Below are positions 1-6,227 of a DNA stretch of 6,690 bases, in pieces. The notes under the pieces were generated by a model. It had not been told where the DNA came from, made no database searches, and saw only the letters and a program-made list of their open reading frames with translations. Both the position numbers and the translations under genes were made by a program. The DNA is taken from positions 1 through 6,690 of the forward strand of contig JAJRPK010000322.1 in assembly GCA_024280785.1 (NCBI GenBank). Direction: 5' to 3'. How positions within the stretch are numbered: the stretch's first letter is position 1; each line of letters starts with the position of its first letter. This DNA comes from Gammaproteobacteria bacterium (GTDB lineage Bacteria > Pseudomonadota > Gammaproteobacteria > Pseudomonadales > UBA7434).

Positions 1-138
1 CATTCCAGGCACAGCGAGCAACATCCCTATCACCGTGGTCAACACCATTAAGGCTACGACATTGGGCTTGCACAGCTCGACGTAATCTCGCCATAATGGC
101 CGCAAAACGTTACCGCTTAAGCCTTCTGAATTTGTCAT
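1..138 (-). CDS. ctaB: Protoheme IX farnesyltransferase (heme O synthase), 5' part only
   Basis: This enzyme transfers a farnesyl group to heme B to make heme O, the precursor of heme A, in the inner membrane. Only the first 46 codons are in the window; the frame stays open to the left edge. Reading the minus strand from the ATG at 138 gives a polar N-terminus, then a DYVELCKPNVVALM segment, then TTVIGMLLAVPGM. That is the typical entry into the first membrane helix of the CtaB/CyoE family, whose usual signature is D-Y-x-x-L-x-K-P. The start is fixed because a TAA codon lies directly upstream in frame. No strong Shine-Dalgarno sequence precedes it; the upstream sequence is AT-rich. It follows ctaA after 104 bp, as expected for the consecutive steps of heme A synthesis. 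The name cyoE is used for the same family. Identification rests on the N-terminal segment plus context. Confidence 0.9.
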   Translation of the reverse strand, partial: MTNSEGLSGNVLRPLWRDYVELCKPNVVALMVLTTVIGMLLAVPGM

Positions 139-242
139 TTATAAACTACTACCAAATATGGTCAAGTGATTTAAGGCCTACGCAGATCATGGCACCGAAG
201 CGGTTGCCGAGGCTTGTTACTGAACAGCAATAGTCTCAGGTC
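139..242. other. Intergenic gap between ctaA and ctaB
   Basis: This 104-bp gap is the longest between co-directional genes here; the other same-strand gaps are 2 to 61 bp. I see no coding frame in it. It contains an imperfect hairpin at 191-208 with arms GGCACCG and CGGTTGCC, one bulged base and a 3-nt loop. No T-run follows it on either strand, so it does not look like an intrinsic terminator. A regulatory or mRNA-processing role is possible but not shown. Confidence 0.4.
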
Positions 243-1289
243 TCACTCGGTTTCTACTCGAACAGTATAAACCCGATGACTCAATCCTACGAGAATTAAC
301 AATAGCAATGATCCAACGGCATTATGCGCTACAGCAACGGCTAAGGGCAGCGACCAAAGTACATTGCTAACCCCTAAACTTAATTGAATCAGTAATATAA
401 CGAGTAGAAATCGGGCCCATCTTCGCGCCGACGGTACCGAGATACTCAATAGTTGCCAGACTAGCAAAGAGACGGCTATCGTAACCACTATGGCTCCCAC
501 TCGATGGCTGAAGTGAATGGCTGTTCTCGCCGAACTATCAAGCACACCACCCAAATAGTTAGGGCCAATATCCTGGGTAATGTTGAATCCTGCCACAAAG
601 TCCATCGCCGGTATCCAACGTGACTGACAGGTAGGGAAATCAGGGCAGGCGAGTGCCGCATAGTTGGATGTTGTCCAGCCGCCTAACAATATTTGCGCTA
701 TGACTACCAGCAAGGCTAGCACCAGTAGCGGTTTAACCGATTGCAGAGAACGCATCATCTCCGGCGAAATACGCCAGTGAGAATTGTTCAGCCGAAAACT
801 CAGCAAAAATAATAACGATAATGTAGTAAAACCTCCCATTAGATGAGCGGTGACTACCTGAGGCCATAGCTTCAGCGTTACTGTCCACATCCCAAACATG
901 CCTTGCAAAATAACCAGCGCTAGTAGAAACAGTGGCAGCTTAAATGGCATTGAACGATCAGACTGACCGTAACGTACGCGCCACGCAATGACGACTAAGC
1001 CGATACACAGTATTCCTAAGCTGGATGCAAAAAGACGGTGAACTTGTTCGGGCCAAGTTTTACTGTGCTCAACTGGCGTATTGGGAAAAGCAGCGTTAGC
1101 TATAGCCACATCATGGTCGTCCATAGGCCAAAGAATGTGACCATAACAAACGGGCCAATCAGGACATCCGAGCCCTGCATCGACCAGACGAGTAAATGCG
1201 CCCAAAACAATAACTACAACGGCAAAGCCTGTGGCGAAGACAGCTAATTTAAAACCGGGCTTTCTTTTACCGACATCATTTATCAACAC
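243..1289 (-). CDS. ctaA: Heme A synthase (COX15/CtaA family)
   Basis: This enzyme oxidises the C8 methyl of heme O to the formyl group of heme A in the inner membrane. The 348-residue product has about eight hydrophobic helices in two related four-helix halves, as the family does. Each half carries a cysteine pair in an extracytoplasmic loop: C42/C48 in GCPDWPVCYG and C215/C221 in ACPDFPTCQ. Candidate heme-ligand histidines are H84 (PEQVHR), H149 (VTAHLMGG), H262 (HFSHRVG) and H322 (VAHNAVGS). The start is GTG, 2 nt after the stop of the SCO-like gene, with a GAGAG ribosome site 8 nt upstream, so the two are probably translationally coupled. A TTG directly after the GTG is a less likely start. 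ctaB follows and supplies the substrate. Length and motifs are complete. Confidence 0.96.
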   Translation of the reverse strand: MLINDVGKRKPGFKLAVFATGFAVVVIVLGAFTRLVDAGLGCPDWPVCYGHILWPMDDHDVAIANAAFPNTPVEHSKTWPEQVHRLFASSLGILCIGLVVIAWRVRYGQSDRSMPFKLPLFLLALVILQGMFGMWTVTLKLWPQVVTAHLMGGFTTLSLLFLLSFRLNNSHWRISPEMMRSLQSVKPLLVLALLVVIAQILLGGWTTSNYAALACPDFPTCQSRWIPAMDFVAGFNITQDIGPNYLGGVLDSSARTAIHFSHRVGAIVVTIAVSLLVWQLLSISVPSARRWARFLLVILLIQLSLGVSNVLWSLPLAVAVAHNAVGSLLLLILVGLSHRVYTVRVETE

Positions 1290-1291
1290 GG

Positions 1292-1942
1292 CTAACGCTC
1301 TCGAGAATATTTCAATAAGTGTTTCAAATCTTTTAAAACCAACCCGCCATCATGCTCCGCCAGATAATACATCATCGCCCACCCTTGCGGGTCAACTAAG
1401 AAAAACCGTGCCGGTTCACCCGCGTCAGAAACCAAAGCCTGCCCAAGCTCCGATAGCTCATCACCATTGCCACTGATTAGCTTCAAATAATGATGTTCTT
1501 TTTCTATTAGCTCCGCTAGCCCATTACTTAGCGGCAAGCTCTCGGCTAAAAAAACACGCTGGACTCGGTTTGCCTGTTTGTCGACTCGGATGTGTATTTG
1601 CCGTGTAATGTACAAAGTCTCTCTACAGCGCTCGTCGCAGTCCGCGCCGCTTTGGATGACCATCGTCCATTTTCCTAGCCAAAGGTCTTCTACTAACTCA
1701 CCAGAAGCCGAAGTTAGCGCCAACTTACTTAGTTGGATAGGAGGTTGAATTAAAACTCCACGGTTTTTACTATTAACATTTATATAGCCCGCTTGAACTA
1801 AAGCATATACGACTGCTGCCGCTGCCATCAGGCCAAAAGGGATCATCCACAGCATAACTAACTTAATACGATTTCTTTTTATTACAGTAGCGCTTAGGCT
1901 CACTGAACCCGACTGCTTAGGCGGACTGTTATCTCTATTCAT
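1292..1942 (-). CDS. Membrane-anchored SCO-like CxxxC protein of the cox cluster, probable oxidase assembly factor
   Basis: The 216-residue protein has a basic N-terminal tail, one membrane helix at about 28-50 and a hydrophilic domain that should face the periplasm. That domain has the layout of the SCO1/SenC thioredoxin-like fold: a strand WTMVIQSG, then C102-D-E-R-C106, and near the end RFFLVDPQG (179-187), like the 'yLiDp.G' strand of SCO proteins. CxxxC is the Cu-binding motif of SCO1. The histidine that SCO proteins carry just before the last strand (usually in D-H-S) is not seen; GEPA stands there. The gene lies 13 bp after the SURF1 gene and 2 bp before ctaA. I recall an unnamed gene in the same place in Pseudomonas (PA0111). 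A role in copper or thiol handling during oxidase assembly is inferred. The ATG start has only a weak ribosome site. Confidence 0.75.
   Translation of the reverse strand: MNRDNSPPKQSGSVSLSATVIKRNRIKLVMLWMIPFGLMAAAAVVYALVQAGYINVNSKNRGVLIQPPIQLSKLALTSASGELVEDLWLGKWTMVIQSGADCDERCRETLYITRQIHIRVDKQANRVQRVFLAESLPLSNGLAELIEKEHHYLKLISGNGDELSELGQALVSDAGEPARFFLVDPQGWAMMYYLAEHDGGLVLKDLKHLLKYSRER
1298..1302 (-). promoter_or_regulatory. Probable ribosome binding site of ctaA
   Basis: The minus strand reads GAGAG here, 8 nt before the GTG start of ctaA. It lies inside the last codons of the upstream SCO-like gene. It supports GTG at 1289 as the start rather than the TTG one codon later, and fits coupled translation of the two genes. 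Confidence 0.5.
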
Positions 1943-1955
1943 CGGTTTTTAAATC

Positions 1956-2687
1956 TCAGTTAATCTCTTTACGGGGGCGAATAGAAGAATACAACCAAAA
2001 CGCCAACAGAGCGGCCGCCATAGAAAACCACTGAACAGCATACCCTCGATGTTTTTCTGGCTTGGTATTAATAGGTGCCCAATCAATATCCAGAGCTCCC
2101 GGCTGCCCGGCTTCAAGCCGCACAGAGTAGGGGAAGATTGACTCTACATGAAGCAACATACCGAGGCGATTGATATCCTCCCATTGTACAACCAATGGCC
2201 ACTTTTGGGACCATTGGTCGTCCTGCAAAATGATAGGCTTAGAGTAGGGCACATAAATCGTTGCCACCAAATCGACTAATCCTTGAACAGGTGGTATATC
2301 CGGTAATTGCCGTCGATCCAAAGAGCCCTTAATCCAACCACGATTAACCAATAAAACTTTACCGTCAGTGATGATAAACGGAGATAAAACTTCATAGCCA
2401 ACTACCCCGTGATAAACCCGGTTATCCAGCAAAATAGGCCGGCTATTATTAAATTCACCAGCCAACGCTACCCGGCGATAATTTATCGACCGCCCATCAT
2501 CGGCAACAGCGCTCATATCAAGAGCTATTGGCGGTAATTTCATCTGTTGATCAAAATGCTCTTGAAGTGTTTGTTTTTCTTCGGCACGTTGTAATTGCCA
2601 AAAGCCCAACCACAACAAGATAGGCGCTAACACGATGACCAGAAGAAGAATTTTCCAGTTGGAATCCCAGCGATAAGCTGTAATCAT
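1956..2687 (-). CDS. SURF1-family cytochrome oxidase assembly protein
   Basis: SURF1/Shy1 proteins help build cytochrome oxidase; bacterial members bind heme A and aid its insertion into subunit I. The 243-residue product has the usual two-helix hairpin topology. Helix 1 lies at about 13-31 and ends in the conserved LGFWQLQRAEEK (27-38). A large periplasmic domain follows with the family motifs GYEVLSPF (96-103) and VNRGWI (113-118). Helix 2 starts with HRGYAVQWF (213-221), matching the usual H-x-x-Y-A-x-Q-W motif. Length is typical. The ATG start lies 90 bp from the divergent DUF2909 gene and has no good ribosome site close by; an AGAG lies about 13 nt upstream. It is the first gene of the second minus-strand block (SURF1, SCO-like, ctaA, ctaB), so a promoter for that block is expected in 2688-2777, though I could not point to a convincing one. 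Confidence 0.95.
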   Translation of the reverse strand: MITAYRWDSNWKILLLVIVLAPILLWLGFWQLQRAEEKQTLQEHFDQQMKLPPIALDMSAVADDGRSINYRRVALAGEFNNSRPILLDNRVYHGVVGYEVLSPFIITDGKVLLVNRGWIKGSLDRRQLPDIPPVQGLVDLVATIYVPYSKPIILQDDQWSQKWPLVVQWEDINRLGMLLHVESIFPYSVRLEAGQPGALDIDWAPINTKPEKHRGYAVQWFSMAAALLAFWLYSSIRPRKEIN

Positions 2688-2703
2688 AGTTAGCGATGAA
2701 CTC

Positions 2704-2731
2704 TTGACTTAAACCACTGAACGTTTAATTT
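2704..2731 (+). promoter_or_regulatory. Candidate sigma70-type promoter for the DUF2909 gene
   Basis: TTGACT at 2704-2709 matches five of six -35 positions. TAATTT at 2726-2731 is a weak -10 (three of six), and the spacing is 16 bp. Transcription would start near 2738 and give a leader of about 40 nt before the ATG at 2778. A dyad, TTAAAC-N8-GTTTAA (2709-2728), fills the spacer, which is where a repressor or activator could sit. The call is by eye only, and AT-rich DNA gives such matches by chance. Confidence 0.25.
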
Positions 2732-2771
2732 AACCCACTGACTTTTCAATTTAACCAACGGACCAGGCATA
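2709..2771. repeat. Three imperfect 21-bp direct repeats in the divergent intergenic region
   Basis: Three 21-bp units lie head to tail at 2709-2729, 2730-2750 and 2751-2771. Each starts with TTAA followed by a C-rich core; units 1 and 2 share CCACTGA. By hand alignment units 1 and 2 agree at 16 of 21 positions and units 2 and 3 at 13 of 21. The period is two helical turns, so the units face the same side of the DNA. Unit 1 also holds the inverted repeat TTAAAC-N8-GTTTAA. The block fills most of the 90-bp gap between the divergent SURF1 and DUF2909 genes. A protein-binding array is possible; decayed slippage repeats are the alternative. Confidence 0.55.
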
Positions 2772-2777
2772 AACACC

Positions 2778-3071
2778 ATGTTACTAAAAATAATCATTGT
2801 TATTTTACTAATCGGCTTAGTGGTCAGTCTAGGTAGCGGCCTGGTGTTTTTATTTAAAGATGTCGGAACAACACGCAGGACACTGCATTCTTTAGGCGTC
2901 AGAATAACACTGGCTATCGCCCTAATGGCTACAACCCTTTACGGTTATTATTCAGGCCAACTACAAGTAGGCGCTCCCTGGGATGCCCGAAAATTCGAGA
3001 CAAACCAAGGCATAATTAATACCGACGCGCCAACAAATACAAATTTAGAGGATATAAACAAAGAAGAATAA
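2778..3071 (+). CDS. DUF2909 family 'twin transmembrane' small membrane protein
   Basis: The 97-residue product has two membrane helices, at about 5-26 and 43-58, joined by a short polar loop with K27-D28, R33-R34 and R42. The pattern 'MLLKIII...SLGSGLVFLFKD' followed by 'RRTLHSLGVRITLA' is that of DUF2909 proteins, which as far as I know have no proven function and are often found beside gammaproteobacterial cox genes. A role linked to the oxidase is inferred from place only. It is the only gene on the plus strand. It runs divergently from the SURF1 gene and convergently into coxC, whose last 27 bp it overlaps. The family is usually about 70 residues as I recall it. Here a polar, acidic tail of about 30 residues follows helix 2, and its last eight residues (LEDINKEE) are read antisense to the coxC end. 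The ATG start has a modest AGG about 10 nt upstream. Confidence 0.85.
   Translation: MLLKIIIVILLIGLVVSLGSGLVFLFKDVGTTRRTLHSLGVRITLAIALMATTLYGYYSGQLQVGAPWDARKFETNQGIINTDAPTNTNLEDINKEE
3045..3071. other. Tail-to-tail overlap of coxC and the DUF2909 gene
   Basis: The stop codon of the plus-strand DUF2909 gene (TAA, 3069-3071) lies opposite a leucine codon of coxC. The coxC stop (TAA on the minus strand, 3047-3045) lies opposite the DUF2909 tail. The 27 bp are thus read on both strands, and no intrinsic terminator fits between the two genes. Confidence 0.9.
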
Positions 3072-4001
3072 GCAAACCCAAACCACATCAACGAAATGCC
3101 AATACCAAGATGCGGCCTCAAAACCAAAACAGTCTTCGTGAGAAAAGTGACCTTTTAGTGCCCGCAAAAACATAATCAGCAGCATGGTCATTCCCAAGAA
3201 TACGTGGAAGCCATGAAAGCCCGTTAGCATGAAAAAAGTTGTGCCGTAGATGCCACTTTCTAGCGTTAATCCTAAATCAACGTAAGCCTCGTGGTATTCC
3301 ATATACTGCAAACACAAAAAGCCAATCGCCAAAACAACCGTAACAAACAACCACCCTGTAAACTTAGCGCGACTATTGTCTTTTAGTCCATTATGGGCCA
3401 TATGAACCGTGACCGAAGAAGTCAATAAGATAACGGTATTCCAAAGCGGCAACCAAGCAAACAAACCACCGTGAGCATCTTTTGGATACATACTGTGTCC
3501 TTCACCGGGGCCGACAAACGCAGCCTTCACACCATTAACCACTTGATCAGGGGTTTCTAATATTGGCCAAACAAATTTAAAACTATCCCACAGCAAATAG
3601 TTGAACTCTCCTTTCTCTCCTTCTCCACCCAACCAAGGGCCAGCCATATTCCGCACGTAAAATAACGCGCCAAAAAAAGCAAAAAAGAACATCACTTCAG
3701 AAAAAATAAACCAACCCATGCCCCAAACATAGCTGCGCTTCAACTGCGCGCTATTAAGGCCCTGCATATTCTCGTTAATCGCCGTCCTAAACCAGAAAAA
3801 CAATGTGCCGACTAAAATAGCAAATCCCGCCATCGCAACATAACGGCCGGAACCCGCTAAATCAGCGTGAAGCTCATTAAAAAATGTGCCCAAACCAAAC
3901 ACCAACGCTCCCAAACCAATCGTCGCCATAATTGGGTACGGGGACTGATCCGGCACATAATAATGTTCATAGCCTTCTACATTATTGGAGTCTGTAGCCA
4001 T
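3045..4001 (-). CDS. coxC: Cytochrome c oxidase subunit III
   Basis: Subunit III of the aa3-type oxidase is a seven-helix inner-membrane protein with no metal centre. It stabilises subunit I and helps keep proton uptake going. The 318-residue product begins with the family's EHYYVP segment (12-17). It has GWFIFSEVMFFFAFFGALFY from 96, with the conserved glutamate E102, then LESGIYGTTFFMLTGFHGFHVFLG, and ends in WYWHFVDVVW...FVYIL. A long hydrophilic loop separates the GPWLGGEG segment from LPLWNTVILLTSS; it looks longer than in the Pseudomonas protein as I remember it. The start is well supported by a GGAG ribosome site 8 nt upstream. It lies 61 bp after ctaG. Its 3' end overlaps the convergent DUF2909 gene by 27 bp. 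The overlapped residues belong to the conserved C-terminus, so coxC is the constrained partner there. Confidence 0.97.
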   Translation of the reverse strand: MATDSNNVEGYEHYYVPDQSPYPIMATIGLGALVFGLGTFFNELHADLAGSGRYVAMAGFAILVGTLFFWFRTAINENMQGLNSAQLKRSYVWGMGWFIFSEVMFFFAFFGALFYVRNMAGPWLGGEGEKGEFNYLLWDSFKFVWPILETPDQVVNGVKAAFVGPGEGHSMYPKDAHGGLFAWLPLWNTVILLTSSVTVHMAHNGLKDNSRAKFTGWLFVTVVLAIGFLCLQYMEYHEAYVDLGLTLESGIYGTTFFMLTGFHGFHVFLGMTMLLIMFLRALKGHFSHEDCFGFEAASWYWHFVDVVWVCLFFFVYIL

Positions 4002-4009
4002 TTTGTTTT

Positions 4010-4013
4010 CTCC
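4010..4013 (-). promoter_or_regulatory. Ribosome binding site of coxC
   Basis: The minus strand reads CGGAGA around these bases, with GGAG 8 nt before the ATG at 4001. It is one of the two clear Shine-Dalgarno sites in the window and fixes the coxC start. Confidence 0.75.
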
Positions 4014-4062
4014 GATGTTACATAGTTGAACGATCTAACGTCCACACTTTAAAAATTACTGT

Positions 4063-4620
4063 TTAACGCGCAACCAAACTATCCGTCTGGATAACGCCTG
4101 TTTTTGTCACATCAAACAAAGTATAAGACAAGGTGATGGTATTCACATTGCGAGGCACATCACGATCGACAATAAACTTAAGCGGCATATCAATTTGCTC
4201 ACCGCCACTTAAGGTTTGCTGGTTAAAGCAAAAACACTCTGTTTTATGAAAATAGGTAGCTGCCCGACCTGGCGCAATGCTGGGAATCGCTTGCGCTACC
4301 ATTCTATCTGATGAAGGGTTTCTAGCGTAAAAAGTCGTTTGTACTTCTTCGCCGGGGTGAACCGTCACCTCAAATACTTCGGGCCGAAACTCCCACGACA
4401 TATTTTCATTGTTAGTCGCGATAAACTGAACTTTAATCTCACGGCTGGTATCGATTAATTCCGCTACCGGAATAAACGCCTCGGTATTAGTCTTACCATT
4501 TAAACCCGTTACGTCGCAAAATAAATCGTAAAGCGGAACCAAAGCAAAACCAAAGCCAAACATCCCCACAGTCACTAAAACCAGCCGGATAAAGATCTTG
4601 CGAACCGATGCTTGACTCAT
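4063..4620 (-). CDS. ctaG: Cytochrome c oxidase assembly protein CtaG/Cox11 (CuB copper insertion)
   Basis: Cox11-type CtaG is a membrane-anchored copper chaperone that delivers copper to the CuB site of subunit I from the periplasmic side. The 185-residue product has one N-terminal helix at about 9-30, ending in VPLYDLFCDVTGLNG with the conserved C35. A beta-rich periplasmic domain follows. The copper motif C129-F-C131-F lies in KTECFCFNQQTL, preceded by the family segment AQAIPSIAPGRAATYFHK. Length is typical and all three key cysteines are present. It lies between coxA (39 bp upstream) and coxC (61 bp downstream), its usual place in proteobacteria. An AGAGGA lies 13 nt before the ATG, which is rather far for a ribosome site, and no ATG, GTG or TTG codon brings it closer, so initiation may be modest. 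This family is distinct from the Bacillus protein also called CtaG. Confidence 0.96.
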   Translation of the reverse strand: MSQASVRKIFIRLVLVTVGMFGFGFALVPLYDLFCDVTGLNGKTNTEAFIPVAELIDTSREIKVQFIATNNENMSWEFRPEVFEVTVHPGEEVQTTFYARNPSSDRMVAQAIPSIAPGRAATYFHKTECFCFNQQTLSGGEQIDMPLKFIVDRDVPRNVNTITLSYTLFDVTKTGVIQTDSLVAR

Positions 4621-4655
4621 ATTACGCAGTAATTCCTCTGGGTTAGCTGCCGCCC

Positions 4656-4671
4656 GCTATTATTTAATAGC
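4656..4671 (-). other. Small hairpin over the coxA stop codon
   Basis: On the minus strand GCTATT and AATAGC pair around a 4-nt AAAT loop, with the coxA TAA stop in the loop and the start of the second arm. No T-run follows, so it is not an intrinsic terminator. It could affect processing or ribosome release between coxA and ctaG, but six pairs rich in A-T may also be chance. Confidence 0.3.
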
Positions 4672-6213
4672 CGGTGGAGTTGTAAATGTATGGTAAGGGG
4701 CCGGCGAAGGCAGTGTCCATTCGAGACCTTCAGGGTTATCCCAAACTTGATCCGTTGCCTTCTCTCCGCCGCGAATCGTTTTAATGATGATGTACAAAAA
4801 GAACACCTGGCTAAAACCAAACAAGAAAGCACCTATACTGGAAATCTGGTTAAAGTCGGCAAACTGCAAAGCATAATCTGGAATCCTTCGTGGCATCCCC
4901 GCTAAACCTACAAAGTGCATGGGGAAAAAGGTCAAGTTCAAGCCAACAAATGACAGCCAAAAATGCGCCTTACCCAAACGTTCGTCATACATATTGCCAC
5001 ACCACTTGGGTAGCCAGTAATAAACAGCTGCAAACAACGAGAATATGGAGCCAGGAACCAACACATAATGGAAATGCGCAACGACAAAATAGGTGTCGTG
5101 ATATTGGAAGTCAGCGGGAGCTATCGCTAACATCAGACCTGAAAATCCGCCGATGGTAAATAAGATTACGAAAGCTATCGCAAATAACATCGGCGTTTCA
5201 AAAGTCATCGAACCACGGAACATTGTCGTGACCCAGTTAAACACTTTAACCCCTGTAGGCACCGCTATCAGCATAGTGGCGTACATAAAGAATAGTTCGC
5301 CCGCTAATGGCATACCCACGGTAAACATGTGGTGCGCCCATACGATGAAAGATAAAAATGCAATGGAGGAGGTCGCATAAACCATTGAGGCGTAACCAAA
5401 TAATGGCTTTCGGGCAAACGTTGGGATTATTGCGGAGATAACACCGAACGCAGGCAAAATCATTATATAAACTTCCGGGTGCCCGAAAAACCAGAAAACA
5501 TGCTGGAATAAGACGGGGTCACCACCACCGGCGGCATTAAAGAAGCTAGTGCCAAAGTGGATATCCATCAGCATCATCGTTACAACACCGGCAAGAATCG
5601 GCATAACAGCTATCAACAAATAAGCCGTAATCAACCAAGTCCAAACGAACAGGGGCATCTTCATCATCGTCATACCCGGTGCCCGCAGGTTAAGTATGGT
5701 TGCTATGATGTTAATCGAACCCATAATCGACGAAGCACCCATAATGTGAACGGCGAAAATAAAGTAGGTCACACTCGGAGGCGCATAAGTTGTCGACAGC
5801 GGCGCGTAGAAAGTCCAACCGAAGTTAGGTGCTCCACCATCCATCAACAGCGTAGATGCAAGCATCGTAAACGCAAACGGTAAAATCCAAAAACTCCAGT
5901 TGTTCATGCGCGGTAACGCCATATCCGGCGCACCGATCATCATGGGTACCAGCCAGTTGGCTAAGCCAACAAAGCCTGGCATAACCGCACCAAACACCAT
6001 CACTAAACCGTGCATGGTGGTCATCTGATTAAAAAATTCTGGCTCAACTAACTGCAGGCCAGGCTGAAATAGCTCGGAACGGATAACCAGTGCAAAAACA
6101 CCACCGAGAAGGAACATGGCAAAGCTAAACCATAGGTACATAGTACCGATATCTTTATGGTTAGTAGTAAATAACCAACGCCCAAAACCCTTTGCAGGAC
6201 CGTGATCACTCAT
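4660..6213 (-). CDS. coxA: Cytochrome c oxidase subunit I (A1-type heme-copper oxidase)
   Basis: This is the catalytic subunit: it reduces O2 to water at the heme a3-CuB centre and pumps protons across the inner membrane. The 517-residue product has 12 membrane helices. Heme a ligands are H68 (MTTMHGLVMVF) and H382. The heme a3 ligand is H380 (VAHFHYVL). CuB ligands are H245 (FFGHPEVY), H294 and H295 (WAHHMFT), and Y249 is the tyrosine cross-linked to the first of them. D97 and N104/N105 (GAPDMALPRMNN) mark the D channel, E247 in GHPEV its upper end, and K323 (AVPTGVKVF) the K channel. This set defines the A1 family of proton-pumping oxidases. The N-terminal WLFTTNHKDIG is also typical. The start has a strong ribosome site 6 nt upstream that overlaps the coxB stop, so coxB and coxA are likely co-translated. 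Complete, with no missing ligand. Confidence 0.99.
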   Translation of the reverse strand: MSDHGPAKGFGRWLFTTNHKDIGTMYLWFSFAMFLLGGVFALVIRSELFQPGLQLVEPEFFNQMTTMHGLVMVFGAVMPGFVGLANWLVPMMIGAPDMALPRMNNWSFWILPFAFTMLASTLLMDGGAPNFGWTFYAPLSTTYAPPSVTYFIFAVHIMGASSIMGSINIIATILNLRAPGMTMMKMPLFVWTWLITAYLLIAVMPILAGVVTMMLMDIHFGTSFFNAAGGGDPVLFQHVFWFFGHPEVYIMILPAFGVISAIIPTFARKPLFGYASMVYATSSIAFLSFIVWAHHMFTVGMPLAGELFFMYATMLIAVPTGVKVFNWVTTMFRGSMTFETPMLFAIAFVILFTIGGFSGLMLAIAPADFQYHDTYFVVAHFHYVLVPGSIFSLFAAVYYWLPKWCGNMYDERLGKAHFWLSFVGLNLTFFPMHFVGLAGMPRRIPDYALQFADFNQISSIGAFLFGFSQVFFLYIIIKTIRGGEKATDQVWDNPEGLEWTLPSPAPYHTFTTPPAIK

Positions 6214-6219
6214 TGTCGG

Positions 6220-6227
6220 CTCCCCTT
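6220..6227 (-). promoter_or_regulatory. Ribosome binding site of coxA, overlapping the coxB stop
   Basis: The minus strand reads AAGGGGAG, 6 nt before the coxA ATG. Its first two bases are the last two of the coxB TAA stop codon. It is the strongest Shine-Dalgarno site in the window, as suits a major structural gene, and its position favours translational coupling. Confidence 0.8.

Noticed and set aside
138..165. TTGACC - 16 bp - TATAAA on the minus strand just before ctaB
   Set aside because: The match to a sigma70 promoter is good, but the -10 overlaps the ctaB ATG, so transcription would start inside the gene and lose the start codon. The N-terminal family motif shows that this ATG is the real start.
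1038..1476. Two plus-strand reading frames antisense to ctaA and the SCO-like gene
   Set aside because: They lie opposite well-supported genes, have no plausible ribosome site or family resemblance, and their composition is what reverse-strand reading of membrane proteins gives.
3045..3110. Search for a bidirectional terminator between coxC and the DUF2909 gene
   Set aside because: The genes overlap and no GC-rich stem with a T-run is visible on either strand.
4617..4832. A 71-residue minus-strand reading frame bridging the end of coxA and the ctaG start, with an ATGA overlap
   Set aside because: It is mostly in another frame of coxA, its product is rich in Arg, Leu and Cys with no recognisable fold, and no ribosome site precedes it. 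The ATGA overlap with ctaG appears to be chance.
4690..5883. Several plus-strand reading frames antisense to coxA
   Set aside because: coxA is certain on the minus strand. These frames give low-complexity polar products rich in His, Arg, Asn and Gln and are shadows of its codons.
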